Shown piece after piece: positions 1 to 8,693 of a stretch of DNA of 64,000 nt. A program made the position numbers and the translations under genes. How positions within the stretch are numbered: position 1 is the stretch's first letter; each line of letters begins with the position of its first letter. The notes below the pieces were generated by a model, which saw nothing but the letters and a program-made list of their open reading frames with translations, was not told the origin of the DNA and made no database searches. The stretch comes from Actinomycetes bacterium (GTDB taxonomy: Bacteria; Actinomycetota; Acidimicrobiia; Acidimicrobiales; Palsa-688): positions 62,001-126,000 of the forward strand of contig JAJYMM010000248.1 in assembly GCA_021787035.1 (NCBI GenBank), written 5' to 3'.

Positions 1-1
1 G

Positions 2-940
2 TCACGGCCACCCAGGTCGCAGGGGCACCGGGCGGGGCCCCGGCCACCAATGCCGGAGCATCGCCGCGCCAACTCGACCGAGCAGCTCCTCCCCCTCGGA
101 GAGCGTGCTCATCGTCGTGTCAGCGAGGTCGTCGGCCATCACTGCATAGGCGAACTCAGATCCGTCCGGGAGAGAGACGACGCCGACCTCCGCACGGCAG
201 CCCGGGACCGAGCCCGTCTTGCTCGCTACGGCGGGCCACTCATCCGGCGCCTGTCCCGGCTCGGCAAGGCCCAAGAAGGCCCTCGGGACCCCACTGTGGT
301 ACTGCTGGTGACCGAGCGTACTGAAGATGAGGTCCGATGAGCCCTCGTCGACCACCTTGCCGGCCCGTACGGCGCTCACCAAGCGGAGCAGGGCGGCGGG
401 CGTGGCGGTCGCGAAGCTCCCGGGGTCCTTGGTGAGCGGAGGCCTCACCCCTGCGACGAGCGGTGGCGGAGGGTAGGGGAGCTTGCGATGAAGGGTTATG
501 TCGTCGAAACCAAGCCCGCGGACGACCCGGTTCACTGGATCGACGCCGCCCAAAAGGTCGATCAACATGTTGGTGGCAGTGTTGTCGGAGATGACGACCA
601 TGAGCGTGCAGAGGTCGCCCACGGTTGGATCGAGGCCAGGCTGCATCACGGAGAGGACCCCGGAACCCCCGGCCTGGTCGGCTGCCGACAGCGGCACCCG
701 GCGACCGAGGTCCAGGCGCCCCAAGGCGACCTGGGCAAGCACCGCAGCGAAGATCGCGACCTTCACCGTGCTGGCCGTGCGGAACGGGTCCTCGTCGTGC
801 CAATGCACCTCCTCCGCCTGACACCTGCCCCTTCTTGGCGTGACCAGCCGGGCGGCGGCCCCAAGGCGCCCTGTGCAGTTCGAGTCCAGCCGGGCCAGCA
901 CCGCCTCCAAGGAGTGGAAAGGTTCCGACCCCACACCCAT
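2..940 (-). CDS. Beta-lactamase-fold serine hydrolase (class A-like / PBP-like)
   Basis: A 312-aa protein with the three landmarks of the serine beta-lactamase/transpeptidase fold: S57-T-V-K60 (nucleophile and general base), S118-D-N120 and K241-T-G243. No signal peptide is evident at this start. The omega-loop ExxN motif that supplies the deacylating Glu166 in true class A beta-lactamases is not visible; the corresponding stretch is Pro-rich (LPYPPPP, about residues 154-160). The protein may therefore be a peptidase or penicillin-binding relative and not a resistance enzyme. It diverges from the L-Ala-D/L-Glu epimerase and dipeptide transporter, which suggests a role in peptidoglycan or peptide metabolism (inference). 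The stop codon lies at the window edge, so the gene is complete. Confidence 0.8.
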   Translation of the reverse strand: MGVGSEPFHSLEAVLARLDSNCTGRLGAAARLVTPRRGRCQAEEVHWHDEDPFRTASTVKVAIFAAVLAQVALGRLDLGRRVPLSAADQAGGSGVLSVMQPGLDPTVGDLCTLMVVISDNTATNMLIDLLGGVDPVNRVVRGLGFDDITLHRKLPYPPPPLVAGVRPPLTKDPGSFATATPAALLRLVSAVRAGKVVDEGSSDLIFSTLGHQQYHSGVPRAFLGLAEPGQAPDEWPAVASKTGSVPGCRAEVGVVSLPDGSEFAYAVMADDLADTTMSTLSEGEELLGRVGAAMLRHWWPGPRPVPLRPGWP

Positions 941-1061
941 GACGGTAACCTAGCCACATCCGTGCCCCCGTGGAGCGATGCTTGCCGGCCAGCCCGCCTG
1001 GACCTCACCTGCCCCCCGAGACCGGGCCGTTGCGCGAAAGGGGCCTCGCCATGATCTCGCC

Positions 1062-2150
1062 ATGAGCTCCGGCCTCACGCTCACGGGGATCTACTGCAGC
1101 CACGGACGCCGGCCGCTTCGAGCGCCCTTTAGGACGGCGTTGCGCGAGGTGCTCGACCTCGACGTGGTCCGCGTCGAGGTCGCCTGGTCGGACGGCTCTC
1201 GGACGGCGGCGGAAGTGAGCCCGGTCGCCCCGGTCACCGGGGAGACCATCGGTTCGGTCGTGGCAGCCCTAACCGGCCCACTGGCCGACGCCGTGAAAGG
1301 CGTACCCCTCGCCGACCATGAGGATCTGTTGCGGCGCCTCCGACGTGCGCTCCCAGGCAACACCACGGCCAAATGTGCGCTTGACCTTGCCGTTCACGAG
1401 GCGCTCGGCAACCTCGTGGCGCGAGCCGTCAGCCAAAACGGCGTGGGCGCCCCGTCGCTCGCAGGTATTGCGACCTACCTCGGGACCAGCCTGCGACCGG
1501 TCCGCTCCGACATGACCATAAGCCTCGACAAGCCTGGGACAATGGCTACCGAAGCCTTGGCGCGGACCGCCGAGGGCTTCGACGTCCTGAAGCTGAAGCT
1601 TGGTGGCGGGGGCCCCGCCCTCGAGGTCGAGCGCGTCGCATCGGTCGCCCGCGCCGTAGGGCCCGCAGTGACGCTCCGCCTAGACGCCAACCAGGCATGG
1701 ACCCCCAAAGAAGCGCTCGCCGTGCTCGACGGGCTCGAGAAAGCCGGGGTGCGCCCGGAGCTCCTAGAACAACCCGTGCCCGCACACGACATGGCCGGGA
1801 TGGCAACCGTCGCCAGGCACGGCTCCGTGCCTGTCCTGGCGGACGAAGCAGTCCACTCGGCAGCAGACGTGGTGTCGGTTGCCGAGGCGGGCGCAGCCGA
1901 CCTTGTCAACGTCAAGCTGGCCAAGTGTGGTGGCCTCCGGGCCGCGCGCGACGTCATAGCCGTTGCCAACGCCTGCCACCTTGGGGTGGTCGTGGGTTGC
2001 ATGCTGGAGCCAGCCAGTGCCCTGCGCGCCGGGGCCCTTTTGGCCATGACCCTCCCCGTGAGCTCGGCCCACGACTTGGACGCACTCTGGTGGGTCGAGG
2101 GCGAGGACGCGGCCAACCTGGTCCCGCCGATGGTCGCAGTCGCGCCCTAA
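1062..2150 (+). CDS. L-Ala-D/L-Glu epimerase (enolase superfamily)
   Basis: A 362-aa protein of the mandelate-racemase/muconate-lactonizing (enolase) superfamily. The catalytic pair is visible as K177-L-K179 and K285 in VNVKLAKCGG. The Mg2+ ligands are D208 (LRLDANQ), E236 (LLEQPV) and D261 (LADEAV). The C-terminal HDLDALWW segment resembles the Asp-x-Asp that binds the substrate amino group in dipeptide epimerases. Such enzymes convert L-Ala-D-Glu from murein to L-Ala-L-Glu so that it can be hydrolysed. I chose the ATG at 1062 because an upstream in-frame start at 978 adds 28 residues unlike the family. The next gene begins a peptide ABC operon, supporting murein-peptide recycling. Confidence 0.85.
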   Translation: MSSGLTLTGIYCSHGRRPLRAPFRTALREVLDLDVVRVEVAWSDGSRTAAEVSPVAPVTGETIGSVVAALTGPLADAVKGVPLADHEDLLRRLRRALPGNTTAKCALDLAVHEALGNLVARAVSQNGVGAPSLAGIATYLGTSLRPVRSDMTISLDKPGTMATEALARTAEGFDVLKLKLGGGGPALEVERVASVARAVGPAVTLRLDANQAWTPKEALAVLDGLEKAGVRPELLEQPVPAHDMAGMATVARHGSVPVLADEAVHSAADVVSVAEAGAADLVNVKLAKCGGLRAARDVIAVANACHLGVVVGCMLEPASALRAGALLAMTLPVSSAHDLDALWWVEGEDAANLVPPMVAVAP

Positions 2151-2238
2151 CCGCCGCGACAGGTGCGGGCCGCCGTAAGTGGCTAACATCGCGTGCGCGG
2201 GCTAAGTAGAATCTTTTCAGCGAAGAGAGGGGTCGCTA

Positions 2239-3990
2239 ATGAAACGCAATAAGGTAGCCATAGCCGCAGCCGCTGCTTTGGCGTGCTGCGCATCGGGCTT
2301 GGTCGCGCCCACAGAGAGCGCGTCCGCCAGTTCCGCGATTTTCACCAGCATCGACGAGACTCACCCAATCACCCTCGGGGCTCCCATGAACCCCTACAAT
2401 ACCAAGGGCAACTCCTTCGACAGCTACGACCAGATGGAGCTCGGGTACAACCAGTACAACGGCGCCCACCCCGACGCCATGTTCCCGGCCCTCGCTGCGA
2501 CCTGGAAGACCGTGCGTGGCGGCCTGGACGTCTACCTCCAGGCCAAGGCGGACTGGTCCGATGGCGAGCCTGTCACCTCGAGCGATGTCAAGACCTCGGT
2601 CGCCAACTCCTTCATCGTGGGCACCCAGGCTTCCAACCTGGCCGGCGTCACGGTGCTCGGGCCGAAGGAGATCCGCTTCAACGAGGAGCCCGGGACCCAT
2701 AACTCGCTCTTCGCGGCCCAGGTTCTGGAGACAATCATCGTGCCCAATTCGGAGTACGGCGCCTTGTTGCCCTCCGATATTTGGTCGGTGATCTCCGCGT
2801 CCGAGGGCAAGGGGGGAGCAGCCCAAAAAGCCAAAGCGACGCTCACCAAGCTCGCTCCGACGGTCGAAGACTACGCGCCAAAGACCGACATATCTGCAGG
2901 GCCCTTCTACATCGCTCGCCTCAACGCGGGCGAGGCCTTGCTCGTGAAAAACAAGTACTTCTTCGACGCCTCGAAGATCTCGCCAGAGGAGGTCGTGCTC
3001 CGCAACTACACCGGCAACGAGGAGATCTGGAACTACATGGAGGCCGGGCAGCTCGACTTCGCACCGTACACTTCCATGCCGAGCAACGTTCTCCACGACG
3101 TCCTGAGGGCCGGCAACAAGGAACTTGTCGCACCGTCGTTCGTGGCCGTCGCCCTCGCCTTCGATGAGGCCAGGTACCCCTATGGGATAGCCGCGGTGCG
3201 CAAGGCGCTCGCTTACCTGCTAAACCGGCCAGCGATCACCAAGGTCGGCGAGCCGGTGAGCGGTGCTCCGGCCAAGTGGCAAACGGGGCTCATCGACTCG
3301 GTCTCCGCCCAGTGGCTCCCAAGCTCGGAGCTCTCCAAGTTCAACCGTTACAACTACGACCCGGCCAAGGCCACGTCTCTCCTGAAGGCCGTTGGCTTCA
3401 CTGAACGTTCCGGCCAGTGGCACATGCCAAACGGCAAGGCCTGGAAGATTACCCTGGCCACGCCGAGCGGCTTTTCGGACTGGGACGCAGCAGCCGTTTA
3501 CATGTCCCACGAGCTCAGCGCTTTCGGCATCCCCACGTCGGTTTCGACGGCACCCGACTACGCCACCTACCTGACCAACATCGCGAACGGCGACTACGCG
3601 ACAGCGTTTTGGCTCAACGCCCTCGGGCCCGCTGTGTACAACGCCTACGCCCGCGTTTGGGGCAACAACGTCACGTCGAAAGGCAACGAACTGACCACGA
3701 AGGGGAGCTTCCTCCACACCCCGGCCACCTTCAAGACCGACGGTTACGGCACGGTCGCCCTGAACACGCTGACCGAGGGCCTGGAGGACAAGACGACTGC
3801 GCAGGCCAGGCCCGTGGTCGCGAAACTGGCCGCCGCTTATAACCAGGAACTGCCGATGATCACGATCTGGGACTATGTGCTCGTGGAGTTCGTCACCGAC
3901 AAGCACTTCACGGACTGGCCGAGCAGCCCAGGGCTTCTCAACAACCCGCCCGGCCTTTGGATGTGGAACGGGTACGTACATGCGAAATGA
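2239..3990 (+). CDS. Peptide ABC transporter substrate-binding protein (SBP family 5)
   Basis: A 583-aa exported binding protein of the DppA/OppA type. It starts with a typical signal peptide (MKRNK, a hydrophobic Ala-rich core, then SASASS), followed by the family-5 pattern: a segment of type WSDGEPVTSSDVK near residues 110-120 and the long two-lobed body ending in a Trp-rich C-terminus. A lipobox is not convincing, so it may be released or held by another means. A purine-rich ribosome site (GAGAGGGG) precedes the ATG. It heads the ABC operon. The stop codon overlaps the permease start by 4 bp (ATGA). The substrate is inferred as short peptides, probably murein-derived given the epimerase upstream. 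Confidence 0.85.
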   Translation: MKRNKVAIAAAAALACCASGLVAPTESASASSAIFTSIDETHPITLGAPMNPYNTKGNSFDSYDQMELGYNQYNGAHPDAMFPALAATWKTVRGGLDVYLQAKADWSDGEPVTSSDVKTSVANSFIVGTQASNLAGVTVLGPKEIRFNEEPGTHNSLFAAQVLETIIVPNSEYGALLPSDIWSVISASEGKGGAAQKAKATLTKLAPTVEDYAPKTDISAGPFYIARLNAGEALLVKNKYFFDASKISPEEVVLRNYTGNEEIWNYMEAGQLDFAPYTSMPSNVLHDVLRAGNKELVAPSFVAVALAFDEARYPYGIAAVRKALAYLLNRPAITKVGEPVSGAPAKWQTGLIDSVSAQWLPSSELSKFNRYNYDPAKATSLLKAVGFTERSGQWHMPNGKAWKITLATPSGFSDWDAAAVYMSHELSAFGIPTSVSTAPDYATYLTNIANGDYATAFWLNALGPAVYNAYARVWGNNVTSKGNELTTKGSFLHTPATFKTDGYGTVALNTLTEGLEDKTTAQARPVVAKLAAAYNQELPMITIWDYVLVEFVTDKHFTDWPSSPGLLNNPPGLWMWNGYVHAK

Positions 3991-5042
3991 GCCCTGACAG
4001 CCCGCCCTCTGTCAAAGTCACGACAGGTTCCGGGAAGGCCCGCTGGGCGCGGCTGGGCCGCCGGCTAGGCGCCCGTGTCCTAACGGGGGTGGTGATGGTG
4101 CTCGCCGTCGCCACCCTCACTTTTTTCCTGGTCCACTCCATGCCAGGGAACCCCATCCAGACCGAGTACCAGACCCTGATCGCTCGGGGGGTGAGCCCGT
4201 CTCTGGCCGCCCAGCAGGTGGCCGGCATGTACGGCTTCGTCTCCAGCAAGCCCCTCATCGACCAGTACGGCCAGTACATGTGGCACCTCCTCCAGTTCAA
4301 TTTGGGCAAGTCCATCACGGCTTCGGGTGAGCCGGTGGTGCACCTTGTGCTATCTGCTGCGCCCTGGACGATCATTCCGGTCCTCTCCGGCCTCATCGTG
4401 TCGTTCCTGCTCGGTGTGTCCCTCGGGGCGGTTGCCGCCGTGCGCCGGACCAACCGCCTCGGCAAGGTCCTCTCCGTCTCGGGCTCGCTTTTTCACGGCG
4501 TGCCCCAGTTCGTCTGGGCAGTCATGCTTGCCTACCTCTTTACGACGCTCCTGCCGATCTTCCCATTCGGCTCGCCCTATAACATCTTGGACACGCCCGG
4601 CTGGAACGGCCCGTTCATCCTCTCGCTCGTCTACAGCGCCATCCTGCCCGTGCTCGCGTACGCGCTTTCCTCTTACGGGGGCTGGCTGCTCACCATGCGC
4701 TCCTCCGTGGTCACCGTCTTGGGCGACGACTTCGTCCTCGCAGCAGAACTTCGAGGGCTGCGACCGCTCACCCAGCTCCGCTACGTAGCCCGGAATGCCT
4801 TCCTGCCCCTCTTCACGACCCTGCTCCTGTCGGTCGGCTTCATGTTCGGGGGTTCCATTTTTATCGAGGAGGTCTTCGACTACCCAGGCCTCGGGTACCA
4901 GCTCGTGAATGCCGTCAATGCCCGCGACTACCCCCTCATGAGCGGCGACTTCCTGTTCATCACGGTGGCCGTGATCGCCGCCAACATACTGGCCGATTTT
5001 TTGTACACGTTTATCGACCCCAGGGTGCGGAAGGCGGCCTGA
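3987..5042 (+). CDS. Peptide ABC transporter permease, DppB type
   Basis: A 351-aa inner-membrane permease of the DppB/OppB family. The first membrane span (about residues 27-45: VLTGVVMVLAVATLTFFLV) is followed by the family's long periplasmic loop (SMPGNPI) and five more spans. The cytoplasmic EAA-type loop that contacts the ATPases is present (DDFVLAAELRGL...). The ATG at 3987 is preferred over an in-frame TTG at 3957 because it forms an ATGA overlap with the binding-protein stop, a sign of translational coupling. It pairs with the DppC-type permease downstream. Confidence 0.88.
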   Translation: MSPDSPPSVKVTTGSGKARWARLGRRLGARVLTGVVMVLAVATLTFFLVHSMPGNPIQTEYQTLIARGVSPSLAAQQVAGMYGFVSSKPLIDQYGQYMWHLLQFNLGKSITASGEPVVHLVLSAAPWTIIPVLSGLIVSFLLGVSLGAVAAVRRTNRLGKVLSVSGSLFHGVPQFVWAVMLAYLFTTLLPIFPFGSPYNILDTPGWNGPFILSLVYSAILPVLAYALSSYGGWLLTMRSSVVTVLGDDFVLAAELRGLRPLTQLRYVARNAFLPLFTTLLLSVGFMFGGSIFIEEVFDYPGLGYQLVNAVNARDYPLMSGDFLFITVAVIAANILADFLYTFIDPRVRKAA

Positions 5043-5956
5043 TGGCGGTCACGGTGATAGAGCCCGGCTTGGGAGCGACGGGCACCCGCCGGCCCCGGCC
5101 ACCCGGGCACTGGCAAGCAGCACGGCGGGCGCTCTTGCGAGAGCCCCGCAGGGTCGTGGGCGCGGCGATTGTCGTGATCTTCGTGGTGCTCGCCGTGGTC
5201 GGCCCGTTCCTCTACCCCCGCCACCTCGCAGCCAATGCCAACTCCATCTACGCCCCCCCGAGCCTGGTCCACCCCCTTGGGACCGACTTCGAGGGCACGG
5301 ACGTACTTTCCCTCATGGTGACCGGTGCTCGCTACGTCCTCGTATCGGGCGCCGTCGCCGGCGCCATCGCCGTCGTGCTCGGCGCACTCGTGGGCCTGTT
5401 GGCCGGCTACCTCGCGGGGGCCGTCGATTGGTCGCTCTCCCGCATAACCGACTTCGCGCTGACGATACCGCAGTACCCACTCCTGGTAGTGCTGGCCGCT
5501 GTGGTGCGCTTCACCTCGCCGGTCCTGATCGGGGTGCTCCTAGGCGTCACGAGCTGGCCCGGGCTCGCCCGGGCGGTCCGGAGCCAGGCCTTTTCCCTGA
5601 GAGAGCGGCCGTATATCGAGGCGAGCCGCTCCCTCGGTCTATCGACCCGCCACGTGATCGTGAGGGAGATGCTCCCCAACATCGCGCCCTACGTAGCGAT
5701 GAACCTGCTTGTCTCGATGATCGGGGCTATTTACGCCGAGACAGGCCTATTTTTCTTGGGCATCCTCCCCACCAGCAACGTCAACAACTGGGGCGCCATG
5801 CTCAACCAGGCCGTGTTCTCGGCCGGAGCGATCGGTAGCCCTCAAGCGATCAGCTACCTCCTTTCACCGCTCGTTGCCATATTGCTATTGACGCTTGGGA
5901 TCGTGTTCGTGCTCGACGCGGTCGACGAGTTTTTCAACCCCAGGTTGCGCGGGTGA
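5042..5956 (+). CDS. Peptide ABC transporter permease, DppC type
   Basis: A 304-aa permease of the DppC/OppC family. It has the N-terminal membrane span (residues 36-55), the short PLGTDFEGTDVLS segment typical of DppC proteins, and the EAA loop (YIEASRSLGLSTRHVIVREMLPN) that couples to the ATPases. It overlaps the upstream permease by one base (TGATG) and the downstream ATPase by four (GTGA). It forms the heterodimeric channel with the DppB-type protein. Confidence 0.9.
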   Translation: MAVTVIEPGLGATGTRRPRPPGHWQAARRALLREPRRVVGAAIVVIFVVLAVVGPFLYPRHLAANANSIYAPPSLVHPLGTDFEGTDVLSLMVTGARYVLVSGAVAGAIAVVLGALVGLLAGYLAGAVDWSLSRITDFALTIPQYPLLVVLAAVVRFTSPVLIGVLLGVTSWPGLARAVRSQAFSLRERPYIEASRSLGLSTRHVIVREMLPNIAPYVAMNLLVSMIGAIYAETGLFFLGILPTSNVNNWGAMLNQAVFSAGAIGSPQAISYLLSPLVAILLLTLGIVFVLDAVDEFFNPRLRG

Positions 5957-7059
5957 GGACCAACAGCGCCAGCCTTTCGTCGCCGACCGCCACCACGGCT
6001 CAGTCCGTGACCGTCCCAGGCGAGGTCCCCGGTGCAGAGATCCGGGGCCTAAAAGTCGTTTTCCAGACCCCCGCCGGCCCGATGCCGGCAGTGAACGACG
6101 TTGACCTCGACCTACCGCTCGGGACGATAACGGGGCTCGTCGGCGAGTCCGGCTCGGGCAAGTCAACCTTGGCCCTTGCCATGATGAACGCGGTGCCCAA
6201 ACCGGGCCACATCGCGGCAGGCTCGATCAGGCTCCCGAGCGTCACCGACATGACCAGGCTCCAGGGCAAGGCGCTCCGCCTCGCTCGCGGGACGGCACTG
6301 GGCTACGTGTTCCAGGCCTCCCAAAACTCGCTCAACCCGCTAAAGAGGATCGGTGCACAACTCCTCGACCTTGGCCGCGCCCACGGCATGGAGGACAAGG
6401 GCGCACTGCTCCGCCACGCTCGCGAACTATGCGAGCGTATGGGCCTCGACCCGGTGCGGACGCTCTCGGCCTACCAACACGAGCTATCGGGTGGGATGCG
6501 CCAGCGGGTAGGGATCGTCTTCGCTCTGATACTGAACCCCAGTGTCCTTGTTTTGGACGAACCCACTACGGCGCTCGACATGATAAGCCAGAGGACAGTG
6601 CTGGACATCATCCGCTACGTCCAGCGCGAACGCCACCTGGCGACCCTCATCATCACCCACGACATCGCAATCGTGGCCGACCTGGCCGACTATCTGGTAG
6701 TGATGTACGGCGGGAGGGTGGTCGAGAAAGGCCCCACGCGCCATGTGCTCCAAAGGGCCGCCCACCCCTACACCGAGGGCTTGATAGCCGCCATACCCCG
6801 GATCAGCGGCGACATCGACCGGGCCCAGCCATTGCCGGGACGCCCTCCCGACCTCCTGTCAATCCCTCGTCAAGGCTGCGTTTTCAGGGAACGCTGTGCG
6901 TTTGCCATCGACCAGTGCTCGGTGCAAACGCCGGGTCTCATGCCCGTCAGGGTGACGCGTCGCCACGACGCCTTGGAGGAAGATAGCGCTTTGCTCGACG
7001 GCCAGGTCGCGGCGTGCCACGTAAGGGCGCCAGCGCCGAGCGCCAAGGTCTCCACATGA
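5953..7059 (+). CDS. Peptide ABC transporter ATPase, DppD type
   Basis: A 368-aa ATPase. Walker A is GESGSGKST (residues 64-72), the ABC signature is LSGGMRQRV, and Walker B is VLVLDEPTTALD. The C-terminal oligopeptide-transporter extension is present, with its cysteine cluster (GCVFRERC...DQC). It starts at a GTG overlapping the upstream stop (GTGA), after about 28 residues of low-conservation N-terminus. It acts as a heterodimer with the next ATPase on the cytosolic side of the permeases. Confidence 0.9.
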   Translation: MRTNSASLSSPTATTAQSVTVPGEVPGAEIRGLKVVFQTPAGPMPAVNDVDLDLPLGTITGLVGESGSGKSTLALAMMNAVPKPGHIAAGSIRLPSVTDMTRLQGKALRLARGTALGYVFQASQNSLNPLKRIGAQLLDLGRAHGMEDKGALLRHARELCERMGLDPVRTLSAYQHELSGGMRQRVGIVFALILNPSVLVLDEPTTALDMISQRTVLDIIRYVQRERHLATLIITHDIAIVADLADYLVVMYGGRVVEKGPTRHVLQRAAHPYTEGLIAAIPRISGDIDRAQPLPGRPPDLLSIPRQGCVFRERCAFAIDQCSVQTPGLMPVRVTRRHDALEEDSALLDGQVAACHVRAPAPSAKVST

Positions 7060-8087
7060 TCGAGGCAAGGGGCATCACGAAGACCTTTGGGGGACGTGGC
7101 GGCCTCTTGGGTACCCAGCCGGTGGCGGCCCTGCGAGGCGTGGACTTCGTCCTGCCTAGCGGGGGCGCGGTGTCGTTCATAGGCGAGTCCGGGTGCGGCA
7201 AAACGACCCTCGGGCGGATCCTCTGCGGCATGGAACAAGTCGACTCCGGGCAGCTCCTGGTCGGCGGGACCGACCTCGCCCGATTGCCGCAGCGCGAGCG
7301 GGCCGCACTCCTGCGCCGGGTCCAGATGGTCCACCAAGACCCCTACTCGGCCCTGAACCCGACCCGCACGGTGCGCCAGGTCCTAGAAGACCCCCTAGCC
7401 CTGCGGGCGCGCCAACTCCGAAGGGGCCGCGACTGGGTGGAAAGCCGTGCCGTGGAACTGCTCGGCCTTGTCGGCTTGGACCCTGCCTACTGCCTATCCC
7501 TCTACCCCCACACCCTTTCGGGAGGGATGCGCCAACGTCTCGTGATCGCACGGGCGCTCACTGTTGACCCCGATGTCCTTGTGGCTGACGAGGCCATTGC
7601 GATGATCGACGTGTCGCTGAGGCTCGGTATCCTTGCCCTGCTCCGCCAGCTCCGAAGCGAGCTCGGGGTGAGCGTGCTCTTCATCACCCACGACGTCGCG
7701 GCAGCCCGCTACGTAGGCGCCGACGGGCAACTGTACGTCTTGTACCGGGGCCAAGTGGTCGAGCACGGGCCCGTGGATGCCGTTATTTCCTCGCCCATGC
7801 ACCCCTACACCCAGTGCCTGCTCTCGGCGATCCCGGTCCTGCGCGGCCTGGAGGAGCCCGCGGCCGAGCAACTGATGCCGATTGCTGGCCTCGACGCCGG
7901 CCATGAGCCACCCGGTTGTCTCTTTGCGGACCGCTGCCCCAACGCCGAAGACGACTGCGCGCTCTCGCGGCCGACCTTGCGCGACGCCAAGGAGCCAGGT
8001 CACCGTCACGCCTGCCTCCACCCTCGCCCTCGCCAAGTCGTAGCCGTGCCCCTGGCCCCCGACGCCCGACCATCGGGGCCGCCCTAG
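7056..8087 (+). CDS. Peptide ABC transporter ATPase, DppF type
   Basis: A 343-aa second ATPase of the transporter. Walker A is GESGCGKTT, the signature LSGGMRQRL, and the C-terminal oligo-HPY-type cysteine region is GCLFADRCPNAEDDC. After Walker B the usual DEPxSALD reads DEAIAMIDVS, so the conserved Pro is Ala; the catalytic Glu is retained. The ATG at 7056 gives an ATGA overlap with the upstream ATPase and begins directly with the family's N-terminal beta strand (MIEARGITKTF). It is the last gene of the operon. Confidence 0.88.
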   Translation: MIEARGITKTFGGRGGLLGTQPVAALRGVDFVLPSGGAVSFIGESGCGKTTLGRILCGMEQVDSGQLLVGGTDLARLPQRERAALLRRVQMVHQDPYSALNPTRTVRQVLEDPLALRARQLRRGRDWVESRAVELLGLVGLDPAYCLSLYPHTLSGGMRQRLVIARALTVDPDVLVADEAIAMIDVSLRLGILALLRQLRSELGVSVLFITHDVAAARYVGADGQLYVLYRGQVVEHGPVDAVISSPMHPYTQCLLSAIPVLRGLEEPAAEQLMPIAGLDAGHEPPGCLFADRCPNAEDDCALSRPTLRDAKEPGHRHACLHPRPRQVVAVPLAPDARPSGPP

Positions 8088-8241
8088 AGTGGCCCAGGCC
8101 GCAAAAGCCGCTGGCGGCGGCACACTGGAAGTGCCAACAAAAGGTGCCCGCACCAGGTGGCAGCGACCAGGACGTGCCTAGCTTCATTGGTGGCAGTCGC
8201 CAGGCGCTGCAACGGGGCCGGCCACGACAAGGAGGCCAAAA

Positions 8242-8544
8242 ATGGGCCTTATGGACAAGGTAAAAAAGGCTAGCGAGCAGGCGCTCAGCAAGGCTCAAGA
8301 GGGCGTAAAAGAAGGTAGGGCCAAGCTGGACGAGGTGCAGGCCAAGCGGCAGTGGGACGCCCTCCTCCGCAACCTGGGGGCCGCCGTCTACGCAGAGCGG
8401 CGCCAGGGAGGCCCGGTAGCCGCCGTCGACGCCGCCCTGACGGCCCTTGACGGCCACGCCGATACCCACGGTGCCGGGGAAACGGCCGCAACGTCGGTCG
8501 ACCACGACGACGCTGGCGGGGACGAAGGGGCGAGCCAAGCCTGA
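8242..8544 (+). CDS. Small predicted helical protein, unknown function
   Basis: A 100-aa protein with a good ribosome site (AAGGAGG) before its ATG. Residues 1-60 are Lys/Glu/Gln/Ala-rich and should form an amphipathic helix (MGLMDKVKKASEQALSKAQE). The tail (about 70-100) is acidic, Gly/Ala-rich and probably disordered. There is no signal peptide or membrane span. Similar short proteins are common in actinobacteria, but I cannot assign a function. It is separated from both neighbours by about 150 bp, so it is probably transcribed alone. Confidence 0.7.
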   Translation: MGLMDKVKKASEQALSKAQEGVKEGRAKLDEVQAKRQWDALLRNLGAAVYAERRQGGPVAAVDAALTALDGHADTHGAGETAATSVDHDDAGGDEGASQA

Positions 8545-8693
8545 CCCAAAACCAGGCGCGACCTGGTGGTCGTAGCGGGTCATGGCGAGACGCATGCGGG
8601 GCCGGTACCGGCGGGGAGACGGCGCCCCGTGAGCACAGCCATTAGGCTCGCGCTCGCACAGCCGGCAACTACCGCCACGGAGGTTGGATCACT

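Noticed and set aside
2236-3096. 286-aa minus frame opposite the peptide-binding protein
   Set aside because: Antisense shadow of a gene with a clear signal peptide and family pattern.
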